Shown: positions 10,942-19,728 of the stretch, in pieces
Position numbering within the stretch: the first letter of the stretch is position 1
Layout of the letters: every line of letters begins with the position of its first letter
DNA from: Ophioceras dolichostomum
Lineage: Eukaryota; Ascomycota; Sordariomycetes; Magnaporthales; Ophioceraceae
NCBI GenBank assembly: GCA_003049485.1
Contig: PYST01000087.1
Span: forward strand, 55,986 to 119,985
Direction: 5' to 3'
DNA length: 64,000 nucleotides
Made by a program: the position numbers and the translations under genes
Notes under the pieces: model-generated
What the model was told of the DNA's origin: nothing
Seen by the model: the letters and a program-made list of their open reading frames with translations, nothing else
The model's database searches: none

Positions 10942-13736
10942 TCACGACGTCTTCTGGCGCTTGGCGCGCCGGCCGTAATCCTCCTCCTCCTCCTCGACAT
11001 CGTAGAGGGGGGCACCACCGTCCTCATCGTCGTCGTCGTCGCCATCATCATCCTCGTCGCTGTCATCGTCGTCGTCGTCGCTCTCGTCGTCTGAGCGAGC
11101 CTCCTCCGAGTCCGAGTCCGAGTCCTCGTCCTCCGAGTCCGAGTCCGAGTCCGAGTCTGAGTCTGAGTCTGAGTCTGAGTCGTCGGGGTAGAGAGGGGCA
11201 CCACCACCGCTGATGGAGCCGCTGCTGTCGTCGTCGTCCTCCTCCTCCTCGGGGTAGAGGGGGGCGCCACCACCGCCGATAGAGCCGCCGTACTCTTCGT
11301 CGTCGTCGTCGGAATCTTCGCCGCGCGAGCTAGAGCCAGAGCCAGAGGGCTTTGACTCTGCCTCGATCTCGCTCGGGCTGTGCGTGTGGCGAAGGGCGTC
11401 GAGTCTAGCGTAGAACTCACGAGGGAACACGCTGGATGATCTGCTACTACCCTCGAGGCTGCTGTAAGTGCCATCGCTGCTGAGGTAAGGGCCATCGCTG
11501 CCGAGGTAGTAGGGACCATCGCTACTGTTGCTGCTCAGGCCGACAGGGCAAGTCATGGACGGCTTGTACAGTAGGCCGACGTGGATCTCGCCGATGATGT
11601 TCTCCTCGACAGACGGCTGCTCCAGCTTCACCAGGCCGGACTCTGCGATGAAGAGCAGGTTGTAGAACTTGTCGGCGGCCTCCTGCTTGGTCTCGCGGGA
11701 AGGGACAGCAATCTTGCTGAATGAAGCCCAAATGTGGTTAAGGCTAGGGCGGTCCGCGACCTCGACGATGGTTGAGATCAGCTCTCGGCGGGCTTGGGCA
11801 CGCTCCCTGATGAGCTTGTCCAGGCCGTTTTCCTCCTTAGGCTCTTTTCCCTTTGAATAGCTAGCTTGATAGGGCTCGGGTAGGCCAAAGTTGTAGTCAT
11901 CGTCAAAGACGCTGCCACCGCCGAAGCCGAGACCGCCGCCGAAGCCCGATCGGTCAGAGCTTAGCCGGGCGCTGGAGTGGCGCTCGATTGTAGAGATCTC
12001 ATGCTTTGGAGTCCCGGCAGCCGAGTTCTGGGCACCTGAGTAGCTGGGAAGCACGCCGGACATGACAGACGCGGCAGGATGAGCAGAGAGAGGCGTCTGC
12101 ACGGACCAGTTGTGATCTGACGGCTGGTCGGACAAGGCACGGCCAGGCTCTCGCCCAACCTCCTCCGGCACCTCATGCTCACCGTCGCCCTGGGTCTGTC
12201 GTCGGCGCTTCTTGGGAGAATTCTCCAGGGCAAAAGGCGGATCTGGCTCGCCCAGGTCGGTCGCCAAGTCCCGCACGAGTTTCTTCATGTCCTTCTTGTG
12301 AGCCTCGTCCATCTGCTTGATCAGGTATTTCTCACGACGCTCAGCAGGGTCTGGGGCCAAGATAGAAGCGACGTTGTTCTGACGGTATCGCAGGATGCTA
12401 TCGGGCAGTTCGGTGACCTCGTCCTTCCAGGAGGTCTTGTTCTTGGACCTGCGCTCCATCTTGCGCCAGCGGGCGTTCTCGGCCTCGTCGACTTGCTCCT
12501 CGTCGTCAGAACTGTTGCCATACGGCGGGTCATACGGCTCTTCGCCGCGGAGCCTAAGCTTGACGCCAAGATCTCGCAGCTCCTTGAACGACTTGATACG
12601 AATCTGAGGTGCTTTCTGTGTTGTGTCCTGCACCACGAGGCTGCGTTCTGCGTCGATCTCGGTGAAGATCCAAACGTTGTCCCCGCCGTCCAGGCCGTAG
12701 TGAATCTTGGGCGGGTCTTCTTGCAGGGCCTCCCACTCCTTGTCACGGATGAACGCGATAGGGTCGCCCTCAGGTTGGGGCTCCAGTCGGTGACCCTTCC
12801 ACGGGACGACGTTGTCGTCCCAGAAGGTGTCGAAAATGTCAAGTCTCCTCACCCAAGGGTGCCCTGGGTCGGCGCACCACCCCTCGTTGGTATCGAAGAA
12901 CGACTGGTCTAGCGGCTCCAGTTCATCCTCAACCATAGGGTCCGGTGGCAGGTTGATAGGGCCATGGGAGGAGGGCAGACCCGAGGAAGGGTAGATGAAG
13001 GCATTGAGGGACGATGCCGAGCCCGAAAGCGTGGGAAGATTGATGGAAATACTGGAGGATGATGGAAAGGACGACCCCATAGGCGGCAGTGGCAGTAGGG
13101 GCAGAAGGTAGGCTGGGGACTCCAAAAGACTGGCGTCGCCGAGCTGGATGCTTTCGGCCTCGCCCTCGGGCTGATCTTTGCTCTTGGACTGAGTCCCTTT
13201 CTTCTTCTCTATGGCCTCCTCCAATTGCGTCCCCTTCCGAGTGTTATGGAGTCGCGTCGAGAATGCTCGGATGTCGGATTCCAGAAACGCCGTCTTTTTG
13301 TTATGCGTAAGAACAATCCCGAGCATGAGCTTGCTGGACATGGGAAGCGCGAGGGGCACTCCGCCCGGGGTGCGCATTAGAACCCTGCATGCCTTTTCGA
13401 TTGAGATTGCATGGATGAGGGTACGCGTGCACTTCTTCCTCCTGTCCTCGGGTGCGATGCTCACCACGAGCCTGAGATGTGGAATAAGCCGTCAGTATCG
13501 CTCTCCTCGATATCTGCTAGGGAATATCTGCTAGGGTTGATCGAGCGGAAGAAAGAGCGAGAGAGCGCGTTCTTACCAAGGCCCAGAGAGCCCATACTTC
13601 GGGTCGTTGAGGACTATAGAAGTTGGCCAGCCACACTTGGTCAGTAATTGAAACCCAGATGTTGCGAGGCTCAAGGACGAGGCAGAAAGTCTTGAAAGGG
13701 TTAAGTAGAAGACTTACGCTGAATGCTGTAGAACAT
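10942..13736 (-). CDS. rec8: Rec8-type meiotic cohesin kleisin with long acidic C-terminal tail
   Basis: Three exons: 13736..13718, 13613..13577 and 13471..10942, giving 861 aa. The first two are tiny. Only the acceptor TATAG at 13614 restores phase, giving MFYSIQLLNDPKYGLSGPWL and then VVSIAPEDRRKK, the Rad21/Rec8 N-terminal domain in its Rec8 form (L....YG....WL). Next comes KACRVLMRTPGGVPLAL. About residues 610-655 form the kleisin winged helix that binds the Smc1 head (AADKFYNLLFIAESGLVKLE, then IIGEIHV). Kleisins usually end there. This one continues for about 200 residues of Ser/Asp/Glu-rich sequence with three GGAPLY motifs and an (SD)n run, ending in RRAKRQKTS. The middle of the protein is low-complexity, as expected for the separase-cleavable region. 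Its role would be sister-chromatid cohesion in meiosis. A mitotic Rad21 identity is less likely from the N-terminus. Confidence 0.78.
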
Positions 13737-13800
13737 GGTGCTCTAATGATATGTGACCTGCGCCTTCCGAGGCGAGGTCAACAAGACGGAGATGAACGGT

Positions 13801-13896
13801 TCAGAGAATGCAGACACTTCAGAGAATGTAGGCACTTCATAGAATGCAGGCGCTTCAGAGAATGTAGGCGCTTCAGAGACTGCAGGAACTTCAGAG
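13801..13896. repeat. 18-bp tandem repeat upstream of rec8
   Basis: Five head-to-tail copies of an 18-base unit (tcagagaatgyaggcact) plus six bases of a sixth, with 1-3 mismatches per copy. It begins about 65 bp upstream of the rec8 ATG, in its promoter or 5' leader. Confidence 0.9.
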
Positions 13897-15394
13897 GAGT
13901 GATGGAAAACCGCCGTTGTAAGTGTTGCAGGTGCCGTCGGTGCTCTCGGTGCTGCCGGTCTGGAAGGCGTGGACCACCGCGAGACGATGAATACTGAGAA
14001 AACCGTGCAGACGCTCCCCGGCACAGATGGCCAGAAAGCAGGGTAGAGAAATGACAACGAAACCGAACAAAGGGGAAAGAAAATGCAGATTAAGATCTGT
14101 CAAGAATCGATGAATGCTGGCGAAGCCAGGGAAGACGACAGAGAAGAGAGAGAGAGATGAGGAAGTAAAGGTGGGAGGGAAGAGGGAGAGATGAGGAGGA
14201 ATTAAGGGTGGGAGGGAAGAGTGAGAGAGGAGGAAGTAAAGGTGGGGGGAAGGCGGAGAGGGAAAATAGGACGGCAGTTGTTTAGGGAAAGGAAGGGGAG
14301 CTTCAAAACGGGCAAGAGCGTTCCTAGAGGTGACTCGTCGAGTGTGCTGCTCCTCTCTGGCGTCTGGGAAGGAGCCTCCCCTTCCTGCCTCGACTGAGAA
14401 GGAGGCTGTGGAGCCGGTGCGTCCTATAGGCTCAAGGTGAGCACACCGTCTAACTAGAGGCCCCGGGGTTCCTTCCCTTTTCTTGCTCCCCTGAGACGGA
14501 GACAAACCGTGGAAGGCACCACCAGATATTCGGACAAGAGGGTGTCTAGATGCTAGGTTCCTAAGGTACCCAGCCCATTCCTCCAATATGAGTACCTAGG
14601 CACTAGGAGAGATAGGGAAATGATAGGTAGATAAGGTAGGCTGGAACAAATTGCACCTGTCTTGCAATATCACGCCAGTGCTCGACGGGCAGGCCGTTGA
14701 ATCGTAGATTCCCTCGGTTGCGAACGTGAAATTGTGGGAAGGCGACGTGTAGACAGAGGGGGCGGGATGTAAAAATGTCTTTTCTCGAAAAGAGTGGGGA
14801 CGAGAAGGAAGGGTGAACGAGCTGTCAAACTTGGCGCTGCTGGGCATGTCTTTGTTGGCACCTTCCATCCATCCCGGGCAGGAGCACTCAGGCATGGTGA
14901 GTACCCTTGATACTCGTAGTCCGCAGACGCGCTCGCATAATGGTATCCACGAGAGTCTGCAAGTGCCTGAGGCACCCGAAGATGAAGGATGATATATGCG
15001 CAGTATGCCGTCCATGAACGGAGAGTGACCATCCACGGATATCTATAAAGGTCCTCCCGGGCCATCCCGTCCTTCTACTTGCAGGGCTGAAGCCTCACCC
15101 CCGTGCCTTGATGCCGAGGATAATCAAGACCTCGTCTACCAACGACCCGTGTCGTCCGTTGAAGAATGGCATGGTTGTGCCTTCACGCCCCATCTCGTCC
15201 GTTCAGTAATGGCTGGTCGGTCCCTCGTAGATAACACAATAAAAGAATAGAAGGACCTGGGCTGAGAACTACTATAGGTGTGGGGCCCCACAAAGAGAGG
15301 GGACGATAAAGTTGGTGATAGATCCAAAAACCAAAAGTAAATAAAAAATTCAACTGGTCAACAGTCATTCAGACCAACCAGCAGACCCAAACGT
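13897..15394. other. Intergenic, no gene; purine-rich degenerate repeats
   Basis: Between 14140 and 14260 there are about three degenerate copies of a purine-rich unit (gatgaggaagtaaaggtggg, then agggaagag). The rest contains no frame with protein-like composition. Confidence 0.5.
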
Positions 15395-17080
15395 TCACAC
15401 GTCCTCTCCGCCAGCATCCCCATGCACCACCATGACACCGTCTCTCCCAACCCCGTGCCTACCAAGCTCGACCTCCTCAAGAGGCAGACGTTCCGAGACG
15501 CCCCCGCTGTCGCCGTCGCCGCTAGCGAGAACGAGACGACGGTGCCAGGGACCGACGAACATGCCCTCCGGATCCGCCCTGTCCCGCACGGCGCGCCACC
15601 TGCGCAGGTCGTCGCCGTAGAGCGGCTCGACGTCGACGGAGCCGAAGTTCTTGGCCCAGTGCGGCCGGCCGCCGAGGTCGCGCATGAGCCACTCGAAGCC
15701 CTGGTAGTAGCGGTCCCGGCCGGGCGGGTCGCGGAGGTACGGGCGGTACATGGTGGCGTTGAGGTACAGCGTCGGCTCGTCCTTCGCTGTCGGGTCGAGC
15801 CAGGGGCGGCACCTTGGGCGAGTAGCACCATTGCTGCTGGTGCTGCTCGTGTCGGCAACGCGCACCTCGACGGGTGAGTGCACCCACATGCCCTCCGCCG
15901 AGAACGGTATGCCGTGCTCGACGTAGTCCTTATCCCCCGGCCGCAGCCTGTTGACCCAGGCGCCCAGCCGGGCCAGCGCCTCCGGGCCCCTGGACAGCGG
16001 GATGGCCCACTCGTTGACGTACTGCGAGTACAGACAGTTCATGAGCAGGGCCTGGCGGCTGGGCTGGATGCCCCGCGTGGTCGACCCGTTGCGGAAGCCG
16101 TACTGCATGCCGAAGACGAAGCGCTCGACCCAGGGCAGGATGGACGGCACGAACTGCGCGACGAACAGCAGGTTGTGGTACACGAGGTAGCCGACGCGTC
16201 CGTCGTACCAGCTCGTGGGCGGGTCGAGGCGCTGCGGAAGACTGCCGTCGATAGAAGAAGGCTCCGGCTCGGAGGCGCTCCAGACGACGGCCTTGCGCAT
16301 GTAGGGGAACCACCACACGCGCACGAAGTGGTCCTGCGTCCAGAGGGTCTTGTCCCACGCCGCGAGCATGGCCGCGTCCGAGTCGATCGTCTGCCGCCAC
16401 GAGAGGCTGAAGGCGGGGACGGCCCTGAAGGTCACCTCGGTGATGATGCCCAAGGCTCCGAGGGACAGCAACGCGGCGCGGAACAGGTCCGGGTCTTGGT
16501 CGTCGGCCGCCGCCGAGCAGCTGTGCGTGGTGCCGTCCGCGAGCGTGATCTTGAGGGACACCACGTCGTCCGAGATGAGGCCGTGCCGGAGGCTGCTCCC
16601 GTGCGTGCCCGTCGAGATGACTCCCGCGATGGACTGCTCGTTGATGCTGCCCAGGTTGGGCATGGCCAGGCCGGCCCTGTCCAGCTCCTCGGCAAGCGCG
16701 TACAGCCGGATGCCGCTCTGCATGACGGCCAGGCCGGTCTTGCGGTCGAGGGACAGCAGCCGGCTGTAGTTGTCCAGGTTGACCAGCCAGCCAGACGTGC
16801 AGGTCAGGTCTGAGGGCGAGTGGGCGCACCCCACCACCGTCACCCGCCGCCGGAACCGGCGCGCGAGGGACACCACCTTCTCGATCTCGGCTTGGGACTC
16901 CGGCTGGATGTACAGCTCCGGCTTCGACGCGAACGTCCGCGCCCAGGTGTGGTGCACATGACCGGCCCGAGCCCGGAACGGAATGCCGTCGGGCGAGGCG
17001 TTGGCTTCTCGGATTATGTCTGCGGGTGAGGTACCTAGCGTGCCTGGCAGCAGGCTCACACAGAGCCCAAGACCTCCCAT
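15395..17080 (-). CDS. ALO1: D-arabinono-1,4-lactone oxidase (FAD-dependent)
   Basis: Single exon, 561 aa from the first ATG (17080). The frame extends to 17155 only with non-ATG starts, so a short upstream exon is possible. It has the vanillyl-alcohol-oxidase-type FAD fold: PFRARAGHVHHTWARTF, YIQPESQAEIEKVVSLARR, then VVGCAHSPSDLTCTSGWLV. That block is where ALO/gulonolactone oxidases have G.GHSPSD, with the flavin-linking His; it is present, but the preceding Gly is Ala here. IAGVISTGTHGSSLRHG follows. The C-terminal hallmark HWAKNF (HW.K) lies about 75 residues from the end. The enzyme makes erythroascorbate in the outer mitochondrial membrane. The last 30 residues are Gly-rich and look non-conserved. 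Confidence 0.88.
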   Translation of the reverse strand: MGGLGLCVSLLPGTLGTSPADIIREANASPDGIPFRARAGHVHHTWARTFASKPELYIQPESQAEIEKVVSLARRFRRRVTVVGCAHSPSDLTCTSGWLVNLDNYSRLLSLDRKTGLAVMQSGIRLYALAEELDRAGLAMPNLGSINEQSIAGVISTGTHGSSLRHGLISDDVVSLKITLADGTTHSCSAAADDQDPDLFRAALLSLGALGIITEVTFRAVPAFSLSWRQTIDSDAAMLAAWDKTLWTQDHFVRVWWFPYMRKAVVWSASEPEPSSIDGSLPQRLDPPTSWYDGRVGYLVYHNLLFVAQFVPSILPWVERFVFGMQYGFRNGSTTRGIQPSRQALLMNCLYSQYVNEWAIPLSRGPEALARLGAWVNRLRPGDKDYVEHGIPFSAEGMWVHSPVEVRVADTSSTSSNGATRPRCRPWLDPTAKDEPTLYLNATMYRPYLRDPPGRDRYYQGFEWLMRDLGGRPHWAKNFGSVDVEPLYGDDLRRWRAVRDRADPEGMFVGPWHRRLVLASGDGDSGGVSERLPLEEVELGRHGVGRDGVMVVHGDAGGEDV

Positions 17081-18157
17081 CGTGAAGGCTGGACAAAGTT
17101 GTATCAGGTTATTGTACCAGCTGACCGGTCTTTGTGGACAGCGCGTTTGTTGCACAGGGAGAAAAGGGAAAAGAAAGAAAAAGAGGGAGATGAGTAAATC
17201 AAGTGATCCTAGTCGATGACGGTCTTTCCTTCCCAGCAGATTCCGAGCATAGATCCTTGGCAGGAGGGACTTGGATCAGATAAGGACGAGAACTCAGGGA
17301 GGGGGAATGAGAGGGCAGCAAGCACCAGACCCTCCGTCCCTCTCTACTGTTCACAATCGAAATTAGAAGGGAGCACCGACAACGGGAGGAGGATAGAGAA
17401 AGAGAGAGAAAAAATCGGAAGAGCAAAATCCAGTCACACACACAAACAGTGACCAACTCACGTCCACAGGGGCACGTACGGCGCAATGCGAGAGAAGCGG
17501 AGCGGAGCCTCCCTCTCGTCTTGCACTTTAAATCCGAGCGCAAAAGAGCGACAAGAGGCACGAAAAAGCAGCTCCAGGGGGCGATGGGGCGGGCCGCTAG
17601 AAGAGAAAAAGCCCTCACCTCGTCGCGTCGGCGATACGAGACGGGCGAGATGGTTGATAGGAGGAGGTAGGCATGACTAGATGTCCTAGGCAAAACACCT
17701 ACTAGATAGACAGTAGGAGCTTAGAAATTACACCTGGAAGTTCGAGGAGGGGAGCGCGTCTGCAGGCTATTCTTTTTCCCCAAGCAGGTGGTAGTGAATA
17801 TAAATCGCATCATCGATCTTATTTGGCGCGGAACTCCGAGCATCGGCTGTAACTCTGCGGAACTTTTTAGTAGGTGCAGTCAAGGTAGCAAGCAGTAAGT
17901 CCCTGCAGCAGGGACCTGGGAAGTGTGGTAGACTCCGGCACAGAGAGAGGACATCACTGGCTCGGGAAGCGATGGCGTGCTGTGCGCTGCAGTCTGGTGG
18001 AAACCTTGGCGGGAGCAGGGATGCTCCAGTGAGTGAGCGACTCGCTCCCGCCCTTGGCCGAAATATCTGTTGCAGGTGCTGACACTCCCAGCCGCCACCA
18101 CCAGCCGAAAGAGATCTTATAAGCTAACCTTGGTACCAAAATCCACAACAGTGACTT
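17081..18157. other. Intergenic, no gene seen
   Basis: Upstream region of ALO1 and of the tRNA. It contains purine-rich stretches on the plus strand (17160-17200, 17390-17420), equivalent to CT-rich promoter tracts on the gene's strand. Confidence 0.55.
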
Positions 18158-18230
18158 GGTCGGATGGTGTAGTTGGTTATCACATCTGCTTCACACGCAG
18201 GGGGTCTCCGGTTCGATCCCGGATTCGACC
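18158..18230 (+). tRNA. tRNA-Val (anticodon CAC)
   Basis: Cloverleaf by eye: acceptor stem ggtcgga/ttcgacc with one G-T pair, D-arm gtgtagttggttatcac, anticodon stem tctgc/gcagg around loop ttCACac, and TPsiC arm ccggttcgatcccgg. Anticodon CAC decodes GUG valine. There is no intron, and no encoded CCA as expected for a nuclear tRNA. A T5 run at 18234-18238 serves as RNA polymerase III terminator. Confidence 0.95.
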
Positions 18231-18233
18231 ATA

Positions 18234-18238
18234 TTTTT
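18234..18238 (+). terminator. RNA polymerase III terminator of tRNA-Val
   Basis: Run of five T three bases after the discriminator base of the tRNA. Confidence 0.75.
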
Positions 18239-18585
18239 GCTCTTTCCGACGTTGTTGTTCACTCCAGAGACCTGCGCAACAGATCCAATGAATTGTTCCT
18301 ATTCTCTCTCTCAAATTTTCACTTCTGATTTTTATCATATTTTCTTCTTCTTCTTTTTTTTTTTTTAGAGCGGAATTGCGAAGATCTCCGAACTCGTGTT
18401 GGACCTTCCGATTTATTAATGACCTGGTAGGTTCCTGCCTGGCCAGGTTGCTGGGTCAAAAGGAAGCTGAGGTCTGGCATTTGGTGATTCTTAGGCTACC
18501 ACAACGCGGCACCCGCTAGCCAGCCACGTTTTTTTGAATCCCAAACGTTTGCTTGAAGAACCAAAACTTGCAAATCCGGCTCATT

Positions 18586-19401
18586 ATGGCGATCCAAGTT
18601 CTCTCGGATCTGCATCTGGAGGCCCCTAAAGCATACGATGTGTTCGAGATTGAGCCTAAGGCGCCGTACCTGGCACTGCTTGGCGACATCGGCAACGTCG
18701 CCGCACACAAGCAGGACTTCCTTGGCTTTCTGACTCGACAGCTGCAGCAGTTCCGAGCCGTGCTCTTCGTCCCCGGGAATCACGAAGCGTACCATTCCAA
18801 CTGGCCCGAGACCCTCGACATCCTCCGTGCTTTCCAAGAGGATGCCCGCAAGGACGCCGCCAGCGAAGACGCGTCGCTTGGCGAGTTCATCCTGCTGGAC
18901 CGCGGCGTCTTCCGGCTGCCAGACTCCAACACCGTCGTCCTGGGATGCAGCCTCTTCTCCCACGTCACGCCCGCGAGCCGCATGGCGGTCAGTCTGGGGC
19001 TCAACGACTTCTACCATATCGACGAGTGGGACGTGGACGCGCACAACGAGGCGCACCAACGGGATCTCTCCTGGCTGAATGCGCAGGTCGCCGACCTCGA
19101 GGGTTCTAACGTCAAGATAATCATCCTTTCGCACTGGAGCCCGACCACAGATGCTCGGGCGATTGATCCAAGGCACATCGGCAGTGGGATCTCGAGTGCC
19201 TTCTCGACGGACTTGGCGAAGGAGAGGTGCTTCAAGAGCGACAAAGTCAAACTCTGGGCCTTTGGGCATTCACATTACAACTGCGATTTTGCGGCTGAGC
19301 GGGAGGATGGCTCGGGGCGGCTGAGACTCCTGACGAACCAGAGGGGCTACTATTTTGCCCAGAGCGAGGGTTTCGACAGCGAGAAGATCGTCGAGGTATA
19401 A
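18586..19401 (+). CDS. Calcineurin-like metallophosphoesterase
   Basis: Intronless, 271 aa from ATG 18586; the frame begins slightly upstream without an ATG. All metal-binding motifs of the metallophos family occur in order: SDLHLE (D.H), LLGDIGN (GD), PGNHEAYH (GNHE), ILSHWSP (H) and FGHSHYN (GH.H). A dinuclear metal site should therefore be intact. Size and simplicity fit the small fungal Ser/Thr-phosphatase-superfamily proteins that lack extra domains. The substrate cannot be told. There is no signal peptide or membrane segment, so it is probably cytosolic. Confidence 0.88.
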   Translation: MAIQVLSDLHLEAPKAYDVFEIEPKAPYLALLGDIGNVAAHKQDFLGFLTRQLQQFRAVLFVPGNHEAYHSNWPETLDILRAFQEDARKDAASEDASLGEFILLDRGVFRLPDSNTVVLGCSLFSHVTPASRMAVSLGLNDFYHIDEWDVDAHNEAHQRDLSWLNAQVADLEGSNVKIIILSHWSPTTDARAIDPRHIGSGISSAFSTDLAKERCFKSDKVKLWAFGHSHYNCDFAAEREDGSGRLRLLTNQRGYYFAQSEGFDSEKIVEV

Positions 19402-19728
19402 TCACACGGGCAACTATCTCATCACAAATCGAAAGAATTACTAGAAGAGGTCTGAAGCGACATCGCTGTCTCTCATACATTATATGTCAAAGAGCTACCC
19501 AATCCTTCTTCATAGATTTTCCGGTTTCTGGAGTCCCGGAGAAAGCTACGGACTTGCAAAACCATCCCCCCTCCCATCCGAACTCCAGGCAAGTCAAGTA
19601 CTAGGAAGACATGGCACACGTTAAGCGCTATTATTTATAGTAACAGGAAGACGAACAAAGATCAAGCACGCCCAAAAAGAAGCGAGCAGGCTGAAGAAAA
19701 CAACTGAAGCAAGAACAACCGCGCGATG
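19402..19728. other. Intergenic, no gene seen
   Basis: Space between the 3' ends of two convergent genes. It presumably holds both polyadenylation regions. Confidence 0.6.

Noticed and set aside
10557..11519. Several frames of Lys/Glu/Arg or Phe/Leu/Ser through the gap region
   Set aside because: Produced by the polypurine tract and unknown bases, not by coding sequence.
13801..13896. CRISPR-like array
   Set aside because: The 18-bp units are directly adjacent without unique spacers and the genome is eukaryotic; it is a minisatellite.
15930..17096. 388-codon minus-strand frame and 311-codon plus-strand frame overlapping the lactone oxidase
   Set aside because: Shadow frames of the ALO1 gene; no motifs and composition dominated by Arg, Ala and Pro.
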